A DNA stretch of 64,000 nt, taken from positions 103,876 to 167,875 of the forward strand of contig CAMYJO010000016.1 in NCBI GenBank assembly GCA_947258755.1. Direction: 5' to 3'. The stretch comes from an uncultured Gammaproteobacteria bacterium (GTDB lineage: Bacteria > Pseudomonadota > Gammaproteobacteria > JAADHQ01). The translations under genes were made by a program, and so were the position numbers. The stretch's first letter is position 1, and every line of letters begins with the position of its first letter. The notes under the pieces are model-generated. The model was not told the DNA's origin and ran no database searches. It worked only from the letters and a program-made list of their open reading frames with translations. Below are positions 36,644 to 46,252 of this stretch, piece by piece.

Positions 36644-37201
36644 ATGAAAAAGTGGATATTCATCATAGTTGTTAAAACATTTGGTTTGGGTGCATGTATG
36701 CCTTGCTATGCACAAGATACAAGCAGTCAAATATCAAAAGGAGCAGACCCCCTTTACCAGGAAAATGGAAAAATGCTAACTCAGGAGTTGGCAGATAGTG
36801 GTAATAAGGTGAACACGCCTTCCCAACTTGGAAAACTGAAAAGTGCAAGTGACCAAGTTGGTCTAGTTATTACAATTAATGAAAGTGGCGGTGTTCAGGT
36901 ATATAGCAACCAAGGTAGCAAACAAATCCCTTCAATACGCCCCGCTACTATCAATGAAATCCTGGAGAAAATTGCAGGAACGTATGAAGGCGCTCCCTTA
37001 AGTACAGACCAGGCTTTAACTACAATGTCAGCATCTACATCTCCTTCATATGAAGATTTAATAGCTGGTTACAGTACTTGTTCGGGTTATTGGGCTAAAT
37101 GCCATAAACAAAGTGCAGTCGCGTCAGAGCAATGCATAGACACTTGTTCATTCTGGTCGTGTAATCATGCGGCCGGTGAGATGGATGGCCCTTGCCCCTG
37201 A
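36644..37201 (+). CDS. Exported protein with C-terminal six-cysteine domain
   Basis: The 185-residue protein has an N-terminal signal (about residues 1-23). It could be cleaved after CYA, or lipidated at C18 of LGAC; the lysine at position 11 is unusual for either. A low-complexity, Ser/Thr-rich middle (24-140) leads to a domain with cysteines at 146, 153, 164, 168, 173 and 184. It shares WAKCH, FWSC and MDGxCP with the 64-residue protein upstream. The spacing is C-x6-C-x10-C-x3-C-x4-C-x10-C. The function is unknown. AAGGAGAG precedes the start. Confidence 0.7.
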   Translation: MKKWIFIIVVKTFGLGACMPCYAQDTSSQISKGADPLYQENGKMLTQELADSGNKVNTPSQLGKLKSASDQVGLVITINESGGVQVYSNQGSKQIPSIRPATINEILEKIAGTYEGAPLSTDQALTTMSASTSPSYEDLIAGYSTCSGYWAKCHKQSAVASEQCIDTCSFWSCNHAAGEMDGPCP

Positions 37202-37373
37202 TCTATTGTTGGTTAGGCGGTTACATAGATGTAGAGGTTTGTTGCACACATATTGGCGATATGAATTTGCTGTGTGAGTACCTCTGCGGAGCCAAACTAT
37301 AGGTTGCTGCGGTCCCTCCCCATCCGGGGCGGGGCTGGTATTCCATTGTTTACTGTGTTGCTTAAGGCGTCTG

Positions 37374-37559
37374 TCAGGACAGCGAAATCTTGAAATTACA
37401 GGCCTTCGGTTTTTTCCCGTCCAGGGTGCGTGCTTCCTGAATGTCTTTGCCTGTCTTGGTCGCAGCCTTGTTGTCTTTGCTGGACTCGGCGCCGGTGGAT
37501 GTCAGGCTGAATAATCCCAATACCATGGTGGTCAAAAGGGTTCGGAGTGTAGTACGCAT
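37374..37559 (-). CDS. Small exported protein of unknown function
   Basis: The 61-residue product has a signal peptide (residues 1-24, cleavage after TGA or nearby) and leaves a mature peptide of about 37 lysine-rich residues with one cysteine (KACNFKISLS). GGGAGAATC precedes the start at a good distance, which supports a real gene. I know no family. It lies downstream of the DsrC-like gene on the same strand but after that gene's terminator. Confidence 0.5.
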   Translation of the reverse strand: MRTTLRTLLTTMVLGLFSLTSTGAESSKDNKAATKTGKDIQEARTLDGKKPKACNFKISLS

Positions 37560-37645
37560 GCTGATTCTCCCGTAATCACTGTATGTATATATTATTTAAC
37601 GGCGGTTGTTGGTCATTATTTAGTATTTTTTACAGGGGTATAAAA

Positions 37646-37667
37646 AAGCCGGTCAAATGACCGGCTT
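37646..37667 (-). terminator. Intrinsic terminator of the DsrC-like gene
   Basis: AAGCCGGTCA and TGACCGGCTT form a perfect 10-bp stem with a 2-base loop. On the minus strand a TTTTTT run follows. It lies 28 bases after the DsrC-like gene at 37695. Confidence 0.88.
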
Positions 37668-37694
37668 ACGTAAACCTTGGTTATTTACAAAGGC

Positions 37695-38057
37695 TTATTG
37701 GACACTACCAAAGGCATCACTGCTGCTGTCCGCGGGTGCATGCAGGCCTGCCAGGCGGCAGCCTTGTGCGACCGGCCCCTTGGGCAGGATGGTGTACAGG
37801 TATTTACGACCGCCTTCCTCGTGGAATTTTTCTTCCAGGGCGTCGTTGAGTTCGCGGATATGGACCTTGTCATGCTTGGCATAATATTCCTGCAGGCCGA
37901 TGATGACTTGCCAATGGCCCTCTTCCAGCGTCAGACCTTCTTTCTTCGCCTGTGCCTCGGCGTCAGCACTGGTCCAGCCTTCCGGCGCGTGTGGGAATAA
38001 GGCTTCCTTTCTGGTTGAATTTTCAGGATTCAGGTGTTGAATTATAGACTCTGACAT
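37695..38057 (-). CDS. DsrC/TusE family sulfur relay-like protein with a single cysteine
   Basis: DsrC and TusE carry sulfur on a flexible C-terminal arm. This 120-residue homologue (start 38057, with GGAG 8 bases upstream) keeps the fold motifs HWQVI and YLYTILPKGPVAQGC. It has the upstream cysteine (C100) only. The conserved second-to-last cysteine that bears persulfide in DsrC and TusE is missing, and the protein ends in APADSSSDAFGSVQ. It therefore cannot form the DsrC trisulfide and belongs to a divergent paralogue group of sulfur oxidisers. A role in regulation or in binding a sulfur-carrier partner is possible. It is monocistronic, with its own terminator. Confidence 0.82.
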   Translation of the reverse strand: MSESIIQHLNPENSTRKEALFPHAPEGWTSADAEAQAKKEGLTLEEGHWQVIIGLQEYYAKHDKVHIRELNDALEEKFHEEGGRKYLYTILPKGPVAQGCRLAGLHAPADSSSDAFGSVQ

Positions 38058-38279
38058 AGATGATTCTCCGAAATTGTCTTGTGAAGCTGGGCGCAAGAAA
38101 TTTGTTTAGCCCTTGTTATTACTATAGACGCTGATCCCGGATCTGCCAGTGCGTTCTTGTATATTAGTATCTGGTGATGGTTCTAAACTGGGGTTGGATA
38201 GAATGGTTGCGGTTATGTTAATGATAATTGACAGGTAGCGAATAAGCAGGGCGTGCATAGCCGCTAGCTGTCGATAAAC

Positions 38280-41200
38280 TTAATGGGCAACATTCAGATT
38301 GGTGCTATAGCCTGCACCTGCCAGCTCGGAGTCGGTTAGCAGCAGACTATTACCGGCGTTATCAAACACCTCCATGCCGACGATGGTCCATTGTCCGGTT
38401 TCCAGCTGCGCGTTAAGTGTGGCGGTATCCAGTTGCATGGATGCATCCAGCACAGTTTGTGTGGACAGTTGGCCATTCGCTTCGATGTATTGTCCGGATG
38501 GTCCGATTAAGTCAATGCGGACCTTGTTAATGCCAGACAAATCATCCAGCGCACTGACGGCAAAGCTGAAACGGGCGTCACCACTGAGGGGGTTGACCTG
38601 TGGCGTTAGAATGTTGAAGCCTGTTAGCATCGGAGCGCTGGCATCACTGTTCGGGTTGGTTACGTTCAGATGAATGTTGTAACCGAGCTGCCACAGGCGG
38701 TCGACTAACTGGATGCTATTACCGGCATGGTCAACGACGATGAGGCTGTAGACCATCCACGCGCCTGCTTCTGTATATTCACTGAGCACATCGGTATCCA
38801 GGGTCAGTATGACCTGGTTGGCGGCATCCGCCAAAGTGGCGGCCGCACTCAGCACCGTGCCGGAAGGACTGACGACATCAATACGCGCAGAGCTGACGCC
38901 GGAACTGTTATCACTGAGACTGACGTCAAAGGACATGCTGGCATTGCCGGCACCAGGATAAATCTCGACACTGTTGATGCTGAAGTCATCCAGCTGTGGA
39001 GGTGTTGTATCACTATTGTTGTTACTGACCTCTATCGCGGTGCTATAGCCGCTATCTTCCAGCGCAGTGCGATCGAGCGTACGGCGATTTCCGGCCGCGT
39101 CATACAGCGTGATGCTGGCAACATGCCAGGTGCCGGATTCTGCAAAAGCACCGAAGGCTGCTGTTTCCAATTCCACGCCATGGATCAATGGATTATGATC
39201 GAATGAGGCGGTGCTGGTGATAAACATACCGGCTGGACTGATCAGGTTCAGGCGCACACGTCTGATACCTGAGGCATTATCGACCATGCTCAGTGCAAAA
39301 CGCGCGGTTTCATCACCACTGACGACATTGATAGTGGGTGTGAGTAGCTTGTAACCCAGTAACCAGGGTTTGATACCATCTGAGTTTGGGTTGAAACAGT
39401 TAGGCAGGCCGCGTGCTAGTGAACGTGTTGGCACGGAGAGCGCATTGTTGAACAGGCTGCCGAGCCAGAATTCGCTGATGTCATTGAATTGATCATTGTC
39501 ATCATCGTCGCGGAATGAAATACCCAGATCAGTTGCATTCAAACCGGCGGGTGTCGCATTGGCGTCATCAGGGTCGGTATTAAAGGCCTGCTCAAGTATA
39601 TTGGCATAGCCATCATGGTCACGGTCGGCATTAATAACCAGGCTGCTGCCGGCACATAATTCATCGGTGCTGATGATATTAATGTTAATGTTGGCAGGAT
39701 CGGAAATATGGCTTTCATCCAGGGCGCTGAAGCTGAAGCGGTCGCCGCCGCTTGCGCCTACAGTAGGCGTATAGGTGTACTGGCCATCCTGGCTGTTTAT
39801 GACTACAGTCCCGGCAGTCGCGTTATCGACCTGCTGGTAACTCAGGGTAGTGCTGTCATTATCGCTTGCATGCAGTTGGCCAACATAGGGGACGCTTTCA
39901 AAAACGGTAATACTATCACCTTGTGCGACCGGGGCATTCGTGCTGCCGCCACGGACCACCTCGAGCGTATTGCTGAAGCCTTCGGCGGCAATATCATCGA
40001 TATTAAAAGTTTTGTTGACCTCATTGTTCTTCACGACCCGGATGTTTCTGAAATGCCAGGTACCCAGTTCCATGGCAGGGTCGCCTGCACTATAACTACG
40101 GCTGGTCAACAGTGGGCCGCTAAGGCCACTGAAGTTCGTGCTCAGGAAACCGCGTACTTCGCCGCTGGGGCCAACCAGTTCAATACGAACCTCTCTGAAG
40201 TTGGAGATTTCCTGTGACAGTTCGATCTCCCAGCTGATGGCCGAGGTCTCGCCATCAATGTAGCTGTTAACGACAGGAGTCACGACTGTAAATGACTTCA
40301 GGCTGATAGTGCTGGTAATGGTCACCTCGACCGTGGCCGGTAGCGATGTGGCCTGGCCGTCGCTGACCGTATAACTAAAGCTGTCTGAGCCGGTGGCGCC
40401 TGCGTTGGGGGTATAACGGAAAGTGCCGTTACTAGGATTGATATCGGCACTGCCGAGGACGCCATCGCCGTGTATCTGATAAGTTAATGCGGTGCTATCG
40501 ACGTCGCTGCCCTTTAAAGTACCATCGAAGGCGGTGTCTTCAAAGGTGATAATGCTGAGATCTTCGGCGACCGGTTTGTCATTTACAGCGTCAACGGTAA
40601 TTTCTACAGTCGCTATTTGGGATTCGCTGTACCCATCGTCGACAACAAAATTAAACTGGTCGTTTCCATAGAAGTCCTTGTTGGGCGTGTAGCTGAACGC
40701 ACCAGTGGACGGATTAGTCAGCCTGACACTGCCATGCTGTGTAGCGGTGCTGATCACATACGTGAGGTTGTCGCCATCGGCATCAGCCGCATTGAGCATG
40801 GAGGACAGTTCATTATCCTCGAGAACCGTCAAGCGCGCGTCATAGGCGACTGGTCTGTTATTAAATCCGCCACCACTGGCCCGCACCAGGATTTCTGTCG
40901 GGTAACCAGCCTGTACCAACTCTGAGGTGCTGTAGCTTGCGCGATTGCCGGCGACATCATCAATCAGAATACGATTGATGCGGTACAGACCAGTTTCTGC
41001 GCGGCGGTTAAATTCATGGCGGTAGTCAGATTGCCAGCTCAGGCTGTGACTGAGATTATTCATGCTACTGCTGAGCAGCTGGCCGGATGGCGTTCTTAAT
41101 TCAAACAGTACCGAACGTATGCCGGAACCGCTATCAAGAACCTCAAATGGGCTGATGCCGGTCAGGTTGTAGGTCCACAGATCAATAACGGGGGTGCTGA

Positions 41201-44200
41201 TATCCAGGCTGATCAATTCGGGTTTGCTGGTGTCGGCAGTATTACCGATGCAGTTTAATTGAATGGTGAAGCCGTATTCCTGTAGCTGTTGGCCGAGCAA
41301 GTGCAGGCGATTGCCGGCGACATCGAGGATCTCGATTTCTGCGATCTCCCAGGTACCAATCTCCGCAAACGCACCGATGGACTGAAACTCAATAGTTTCG
41401 TTGACCGCGGTCAGGCCATTTTTAAGCTGTGCACTGCCCCAGTGGTATTCGCCGGAGGGACTACGCAAAGCCAGCTTGATCTGTTTGACGCCGGACAGAT
41501 TATCTGTCGCGCCGACATCGATGCTAACAGCATTTTCATGACTGCCACTGAACTCGGGTGTGAGTATGTTTAATGACTCGAGCGTGGGGGCCACTAAATC
41601 ACTGTTAGCGTTGATCACACTTATCATGGCCGGGTAATTCAAGGCCCTTAATAAGGCGTTATCCAGTATCGTCGTGTTCTTGAGCGCGTCCAGGATTTTC
41701 AATTCTTCAATAGTCCAGATACCGGCTTCGGCATACTGGCTAAATAGGTCTGTGCTAAGGATGCCGGCAAATACACGCGGATTGTTATCCAGTGTTAGTG
41801 TGCCACTGACTTCAACGCCGGCAGGGCTGCGCAGACGCACGCTGACTTCATGCGTACCAGCGACATTGTCAATGATACTCAACGCAAACTTCGCCGCTTG
41901 CTCGCCATTGCTCAGGTCCAGTATCGGTGTCAGTACCTGGAAGGCCAGCACAGAAGGAGCGAGCGTATCACTTCCCAGACGCAGACAGGCAGGTAGCTCA
42001 TGTTGCTCGGAGAAGGTCGGATGGCTGTCAGCATCCATCGGGTCAGTGCCGAGCCAGACTTCGGCAAAATCGGCATAGGCATCGAGGTCATCGTCATCGG
42101 TAAAGCTGAGGATAGAGCCCTGATCGATGAGTGCTTGCGGGGTTAGTGAGAAATCGTCTGCGGGTATCGCATAGGCGCGTTCGATAAAATCGGCATAACC
42201 GTCATTATCCGCATCCTGGGCTATGTTCAGTGGACCATCACAGAGGCTGTCAACACTGAGGATATCAATACTGACCTTGGCTACAGTAGAGACCTTGTTG
42301 CCGTCATCGACCTTAAAGGTGAATGAATCCTTACCTGCCGTATGCTTGTCGGCAATATATTTAAAACTGCCGTCCTGATCATTCTCTAGCAGCACAACAC
42401 CCTGTTGCGGTTTGTCGACGATGCTGAATGTAAATGTATCGCTGTCTGCATCTGTTGCGGTCAGTAGCGCGCGATAGGCGACCGTTTCATGCACGCGGAT
42501 CGTCATAGCATGGGCCAGTGGTGCCAGGTTGGCCTTGTTAACGACGATGGTCAGAATGCCGGTGTTGGAACTGGTTTCATGGTCACGTGCAAGGAAATGG
42601 ATCGTATCGGTACCGGTCTGGTTGCCATGGGGTATATAGGTGAAGTTGCCAGTGCCATTACCGGCAAAGGTCAACGTTCCCAGATTACCATTACTGCTGA
42701 CCTCGAAGCTCAGCGTGTCGGTATCCACATCGGTGGCGATAGCGCGTGCTTGCAGCGTTTCATCTGCATAGGTTTCGAACGATGCCGCTTGCGCAACCGG
42801 AGCATCATTGACCTGGGCAATCGTAATGCGTACTTCAGCGGCGATTGAGGTTTTTTCGCCATCGCTGGCCTTGAAGTAAAATGTGTCGGTACCGACTGCA
42901 TTGCTATCAGGTGTATAGGTAAAGGCGCCGCTACTGGCGTCGCTTAGGGTGACGGTGCCCATGTTGGCTGTTGTGGAAATACTGTAGGTGATATTATCGC
43001 CGTCTTCATCACTCGCACTGAGTGTGGCGCTTAATGGCTGTTCCTCGTCGATGATATACAGGCCGTTCTCAGCCACGGGGGCATGATTCAGTCGTTGCTC
43101 AATGACCACGGGAACGGTAACAATGTTGGAGTTAACGCTGCCATCATTGACCAGGAAGGTGAAACTGTCCTGGCCGATAACATCATAGTCGGGTGTATAG
43201 GTCAATGCGCCCGTTGTCGAATCGAGGGTGACTGCGCCGAGTTTGGGTTGACTGGTAAGGATGAAAGTCAAGGTGTCATCATCCGGATCCCTGGCGCCCA
43301 GGGTAGCGGAAACGGGGGTATTGGTAATGGTGCTAAGGATACCGCTGAAGTATGCGACCGGTAGGTCATTGACCGGGTTGATGGTGACCGTTACTGTTCC
43401 TTCGGCGGAATATTCGTAGCCGTCGAATACACGATATTTAAAACTGTCATTGCCGGTCGCGTTGTTGCCAGGCAGGTAGGTAAAAGTGCCGGATGCAATA
43501 TTTGTGATCGTGGCACTTCCCTTAGTTGCTGGCTGACTGATTTCGAAACGTAAGGCGTGGCCATCTATATCGGTCGCGTTTAGCTGACCGTCCAGATAGA
43601 CTACGTCTTCTTCGATCTGTAATTGCACATCGGTGACCACCGGTTTGTTATTGCTCCAGCCAATGGTCAGGATAATAGTGGCGGTATTAGAGTTATCGAA
43701 GCCGTCATGAACGCGGAACTGGAAACGGTCGGTATAACCACCGCTTACCGGCGCATCACGCCATGGGGCTGCGTTTGCATCCACCTCAATTTCGACACAG
43801 GCGGTACTGGTGTTGTTGCTTTGGCCAATATTACCGGTCACGCAGACTTTGTGAAGGCCTTCTTCATCGGCATTCCAGGTAGCCAGGCGGATATCGTTAC
43901 TGTCAGCGACGGCGCCCTCAGACCATTCATAGCCTGATAATCTGGAAGCATTGATACTGTTTGAGGTGGTCAGCTGGACGGTATCACCCGGTGCGACGAT
44001 GTATTTGTCCGCACACAGTTTGATAACCGGCACATCCAATCCGCCATTCTGATTGGCATGTGGGCGAGCATAAGGCTGATATCGACAGCCTTTGACATCA
44101 CCAGGTATGTAGAGGAATGTGCCGGTGTTCGGGTCGATGGTCACACCGCCGTATTGTGGCGCTGTGACCAGAGAATAAAGCATTGGGTCCTGGTCGCCAT

Positions 44201-46124
44201 CCAGTGCACGTAACTGGCCTTCGACAATTTCCTGGATATTGGCATTAATGACATCGTCGCTGGAGACAGGTACGCGGTTGATGACATCAATATTAATGCT
44301 GTCTGAATCAGTTGCCGTGTCATTGGCGACGGTCAACGTGGCCTTGTATTGTCCCATATCCGCACTCGTGAATCGGGCTATACCCTGACGCACAGATTCT
44401 ATGCTCGCATTCGCGCTCAGCCATTGGTATTGAAGAGGTTTATCGTCCGGGTCATAACTGCGTGTGCCGTCCAGCAACAATGCTTCGTTGCGGTAGGTGA
44501 TACGGTCAGGTCCGGCAACGGCTACCGGGGCACCCGCCACGGTGACACGAAGCTGCAGCTCGGCGCTGTCTTCATGCGTACCCTTGTAGACGGTCAGGCG
44601 CAGGGTATACAGGCCACTCAGATCGGCGCTGAAAATAGTGTTAACGGCATCGGCATCATCAAGACGGACTATGGCATGTACAGGTTGGTCGATGACCTGC
44701 CAATGCTGGCGATCAATCACTGAACCATCGGTAGTGACGCTGACTGAGCGTAGTGTTGCGCTATCATCTTCCGGCTGATCACCGAGTACGATGATGTCTC
44801 GGCTGGTTTCGGCAATGGCCACTGGCAATACATCGAAGACCTCGATGTCCAAACTATCGGTCAATGTGCCATTGATGGTTAGGACAATGGTATAGGTGCC
44901 CGGGGTTGATGGCGCTATCCAGTGTGATTTCACGCTGTTGGGAGAAGCAAAATGACCTTCACCGGACCAGGCATAGCTGTTTGCGCCAACACTGTAGTCA
45001 GCCGAGAAAATAACATCACCCCCAATCGGCGTGCGATGACGATTCGCGCGCGCCAATGCATAGGCATCCTCTTGTACCAGTAGACGCACACAATCCGTAG
45101 AGCTGTCGTTACCAGTGTCTATTTCTCCACTGACACAGACCAGGAAAGAACCACTTTCACTGGCATGATAAGACGCTGTAGAAGTCTCACTGTCGACACC
45201 TTGCCAGGTATAGGCGAAAAACTGTTGCGGATTAAGGCTGTTGGCTGTTGTCAGGTTCGTAGTTTCACTTTTGTGGATCAGGTAACGATCGGATTCGAGA
45301 AAAATGCTCGGCGTCTGGCTGGCCTGATTCTGTATGCGATTGACATGGCTATAGACACGATGACTGACTTCCGATAACAGCACGGGATTGGTGACGGCCT
45401 GCAGCACGTTTTTACGTATGCCGCTGTTCAATTCATCATTGTCAGGATTATCCACTGCCAGCGTGGCAACATCCAGCAGGGTTTGCTGTTGCTGTGCAGA
45501 TAGTTTTTCCTGGTTGCTATTGATCAGATTGCGGGCCTGCTGTTGCTGTTTATTGTCACTGCTATTATCCTGCTTGGCATTACCAAGTGCGGCATTCAGT
45601 TTTTCCGGGTCAATGACTTTCAGCGTTTTCGACAGGTCTTTTGAGACGGCTCCTTTTTTACCGCTGTTGACTTGCTTGTTTTTTTCAAGCGCCTGGACGA
45701 TGGTTTCTGACAGGGTGTTGATATCGACACCTTTGTTGGTCTTATTAGGCTGGATGCTTTCTACGCGGCGTCTGGATTCAATCAGAAAGTAACTATCGCG
45801 ATCGATGCCGGCACGACTACCCTTGGCCACAAACTCATATTCGTTGCTGATTAGCATGAGCTTATCCGGTGCCTGCATGTCTTTGTCTATACGAAAACTG
45901 TACGTGCCATCTTCAGCGACGCGCACACCCTGGCAAAGCTGGGCGGCGTCGGTGCCACCATTGGGGTCGGGACATTGATTGGCGGCATTTTTGGGTGTGA
46001 CCAGGCTGGCATCACTGTCATAGGCATAGATGAATTTTTGCATCTCGGCCGATGCATTCGCGGACAAGAGTAGCAGGCAGGCAATGAACAGTCGTCGAAA
46101 CCAGGAACGGGATGTATGCATCAT
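38280..46124 (-). CDS. Giant exported repeat protein (cadherin/Ig-like repeats, calcium-binding segments)
   Basis: The 2614-residue protein has a signal peptide (about residues 1-27). A charged helical region follows (to about 260), then Ig-like domains. Next are cadherin-like repeats of 90-100 residues with NDAPVA starts and SASDEDGDNITY motifs. A second repeat type of about 110 residues has the form DNxSGVxxxxxxLxSPSG and occurs about eight times in the C-terminal two thirds. Two thrombospondin type 3-like calcium segments are near residues 1300 and 2165 (DADNDGYADFIE; DRDHDGYANILE). No RTX, LPXTG or autotransporter end is seen; it stops in an ordinary repeat. It is probably a surface or matrix adhesin. 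Its ATG overlaps the stop of a 43-codon lipoprotein gene (ATGA), and GGGAG precedes it. Confidence 0.85.
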   Translation of the reverse strand: MMHTSRSWFRRLFIACLLLLSANASAEMQKFIYAYDSDASLVTPKNAANQCPDPNGGTDAAQLCQGVRVAEDGTYSFRIDKDMQAPDKLMLISNEYEFVAKGSRAGIDRDSYFLIESRRRVESIQPNKTNKGVDINTLSETIVQALEKNKQVNSGKKGAVSKDLSKTLKVIDPEKLNAALGNAKQDNSSDNKQQQQARNLINSNQEKLSAQQQQTLLDVATLAVDNPDNDELNSGIRKNVLQAVTNPVLLSEVSHRVYSHVNRIQNQASQTPSIFLESDRYLIHKSETTNLTTANSLNPQQFFAYTWQGVDSETSTASYHASESGSFLVCVSGEIDTGNDSSTDCVRLLVQEDAYALARANRHRTPIGGDVIFSADYSVGANSYAWSGEGHFASPNSVKSHWIAPSTPGTYTIVLTINGTLTDSLDIEVFDVLPVAIAETSRDIIVLGDQPEDDSATLRSVSVTTDGSVIDRQHWQVIDQPVHAIVRLDDADAVNTIFSADLSGLYTLRLTVYKGTHEDSAELQLRVTVAGAPVAVAGPDRITYRNEALLLDGTRSYDPDDKPLQYQWLSANASIESVRQGIARFTSADMGQYKATLTVANDTATDSDSINIDVINRVPVSSDDVINANIQEIVEGQLRALDGDQDPMLYSLVTAPQYGGVTIDPNTGTFLYIPGDVKGCRYQPYARPHANQNGGLDVPVIKLCADKYIVAPGDTVQLTTSNSINASRLSGYEWSEGAVADSNDIRLATWNADEEGLHKVCVTGNIGQSNNTSTACVEIEVDANAAPWRDAPVSGGYTDRFQFRVHDGFDNSNTATIILTIGWSNNKPVVTDVQLQIEEDVVYLDGQLNATDIDGHALRFEISQPATKGSATITNIASGTFTYLPGNNATGNDSFKYRVFDGYEYSAEGTVTVTINPVNDLPVAYFSGILSTITNTPVSATLGARDPDDDTLTFILTSQPKLGAVTLDSTTGALTYTPDYDVIGQDSFTFLVNDGSVNSNIVTVPVVIEQRLNHAPVAENGLYIIDEEQPLSATLSASDEDGDNITYSISTTANMGTVTLSDASSGAFTYTPDSNAVGTDTFYFKASDGEKTSIAAEVRITIAQVNDAPVAQAASFETYADETLQARAIATDVDTDTLSFEVSSNGNLGTLTFAGNGTGNFTYIPHGNQTGTDTIHFLARDHETSSNTGILTIVVNKANLAPLAHAMTIRVHETVAYRALLTATDADSDTFTFSIVDKPQQGVVLLENDQDGSFKYIADKHTAGKDSFTFKVDDGNKVSTVAKVSIDILSVDSLCDGPLNIAQDADNDGYADFIERAYAIPADDFSLTPQALIDQGSILSFTDDDDLDAYADFAEVWLGTDPMDADSHPTFSEQHELPACLRLGSDTLAPSVLAFQVLTPILDLSNGEQAAKFALSIIDNVAGTHEVSVRLRSPAGVEVSGTLTLDNNPRVFAGILSTDLFSQYAEAGIWTIEELKILDALKNTTILDNALLRALNYPAMISVINANSDLVAPTLESLNILTPEFSGSHENAVSIDVGATDNLSGVKQIKLALRSPSGEYHWGSAQLKNGLTAVNETIEFQSIGAFAEIGTWEIAEIEILDVAGNRLHLLGQQLQEYGFTIQLNCIGNTADTSKPELISLDISTPVIDLWTYNLTGISPFEVLDSGSGIRSVLFELRTPSGQLLSSSMNNLSHSLSWQSDYRHEFNRRAETGLYRINRILIDDVAGNRASYSTSELVQAGYPTEILVRASGGGFNNRPVAYDARLTVLEDNELSSMLNAADADGDNLTYVISTATQHGSVRLTNPSTGAFSYTPNKDFYGNDQFNFVVDDGYSESQIATVEITVDAVNDKPVAEDLSIITFEDTAFDGTLKGSDVDSTALTYQIHGDGVLGSADINPSNGTFRYTPNAGATGSDSFSYTVSDGQATSLPATVEVTITSTISLKSFTVVTPVVNSYIDGETSAISWEIELSQEISNFREVRIELVGPSGEVRGFLSTNFSGLSGPLLTSRSYSAGDPAMELGTWHFRNIRVVKNNEVNKTFNIDDIAAEGFSNTLEVVRGGSTNAPVAQGDSITVFESVPYVGQLHASDNDSTTLSYQQVDNATAGTVVINSQDGQYTYTPTVGASGGDRFSFSALDESHISDPANININIISTDELCAGSSLVINADRDHDGYANILEQAFNTDPDDANATPAGLNATDLGISFRDDDDNDQFNDISEFWLGSLFNNALSVPTRSLARGLPNCFNPNSDGIKPWLLGYKLLTPTINVVSGDETARFALSMVDNASGIRRVRLNLISPAGMFITSTASFDHNPLIHGVELETAAFGAFAESGTWHVASITLYDAAGNRRTLDRTALEDSGYSTAIEVSNNNSDTTPPQLDDFSINSVEIYPGAGNASMSFDVSLSDNSSGVSSARIDVVSPSGTVLSAAATLADAANQVILTLDTDVLSEYTEAGAWMVYSLIVVDHAGNSIQLVDRLWQLGYNIHLNVTNPNSDASAPMLTGFNILTPQVNPLSGDARFSFAVSALDDLSGINKVRIDLIGPSGQYIEANGQLSTQTVLDASMQLDTATLNAQLETGQWTIVGMEVFDNAGNSLLLTDSELAGAGYSTNLNVAH

Positions 46125-46252
46125 GCGCTCCCGTTGATGACGGTATCTTCTGCGGGTGCTGAGGAACCGCCACCGCCGCCACAGGCGCCGAGCGCCAGTG
46201 CTAGCAATATGATAATTGCGGGAATCAGTTTGCTTGATGACTGTTTATTCAT
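46121..46252 (-). CDS. Tiny lipoprotein coupled to the giant repeat protein
   Basis: A 43-residue product starts at ATG 46252. It has a lipoprotein signal (hydrophobic residues 11-21) with lipobox L21-G22-A23-C24. It continues with GGGGGSSAP and about a dozen further residues before TGA. The stop overlaps the start of the 2614-residue protein as ATGA, so the two are translationally coupled. The mature lipopeptide of about 20 residues is too short for a fold. It may tether the giant protein or simply drive its translation. It could also be the severed lipoprotein leader of a once longer gene. GAGAG precedes its start. Confidence 0.7.
   Translation of the reverse strand: MNKQSSSKLIPAIIILLALALGACGGGGGSSAPAEDTVINGSA

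Noticed and set aside
38374..45792. Many 60-170 codon frames opposite the giant repeat protein gene
   Set aside because: All lie inside one continuous 2614-codon gene with a clear signal peptide and domain repeats; the reverse frames have no motifs.
38280..46124. Repeated DNA in the giant gene considered as a satellite or CRISPR-like array
   Set aside because: The repeats are protein-level (about 100 residues each) and diverged at DNA level, without short conserved repeats and unique spacers.
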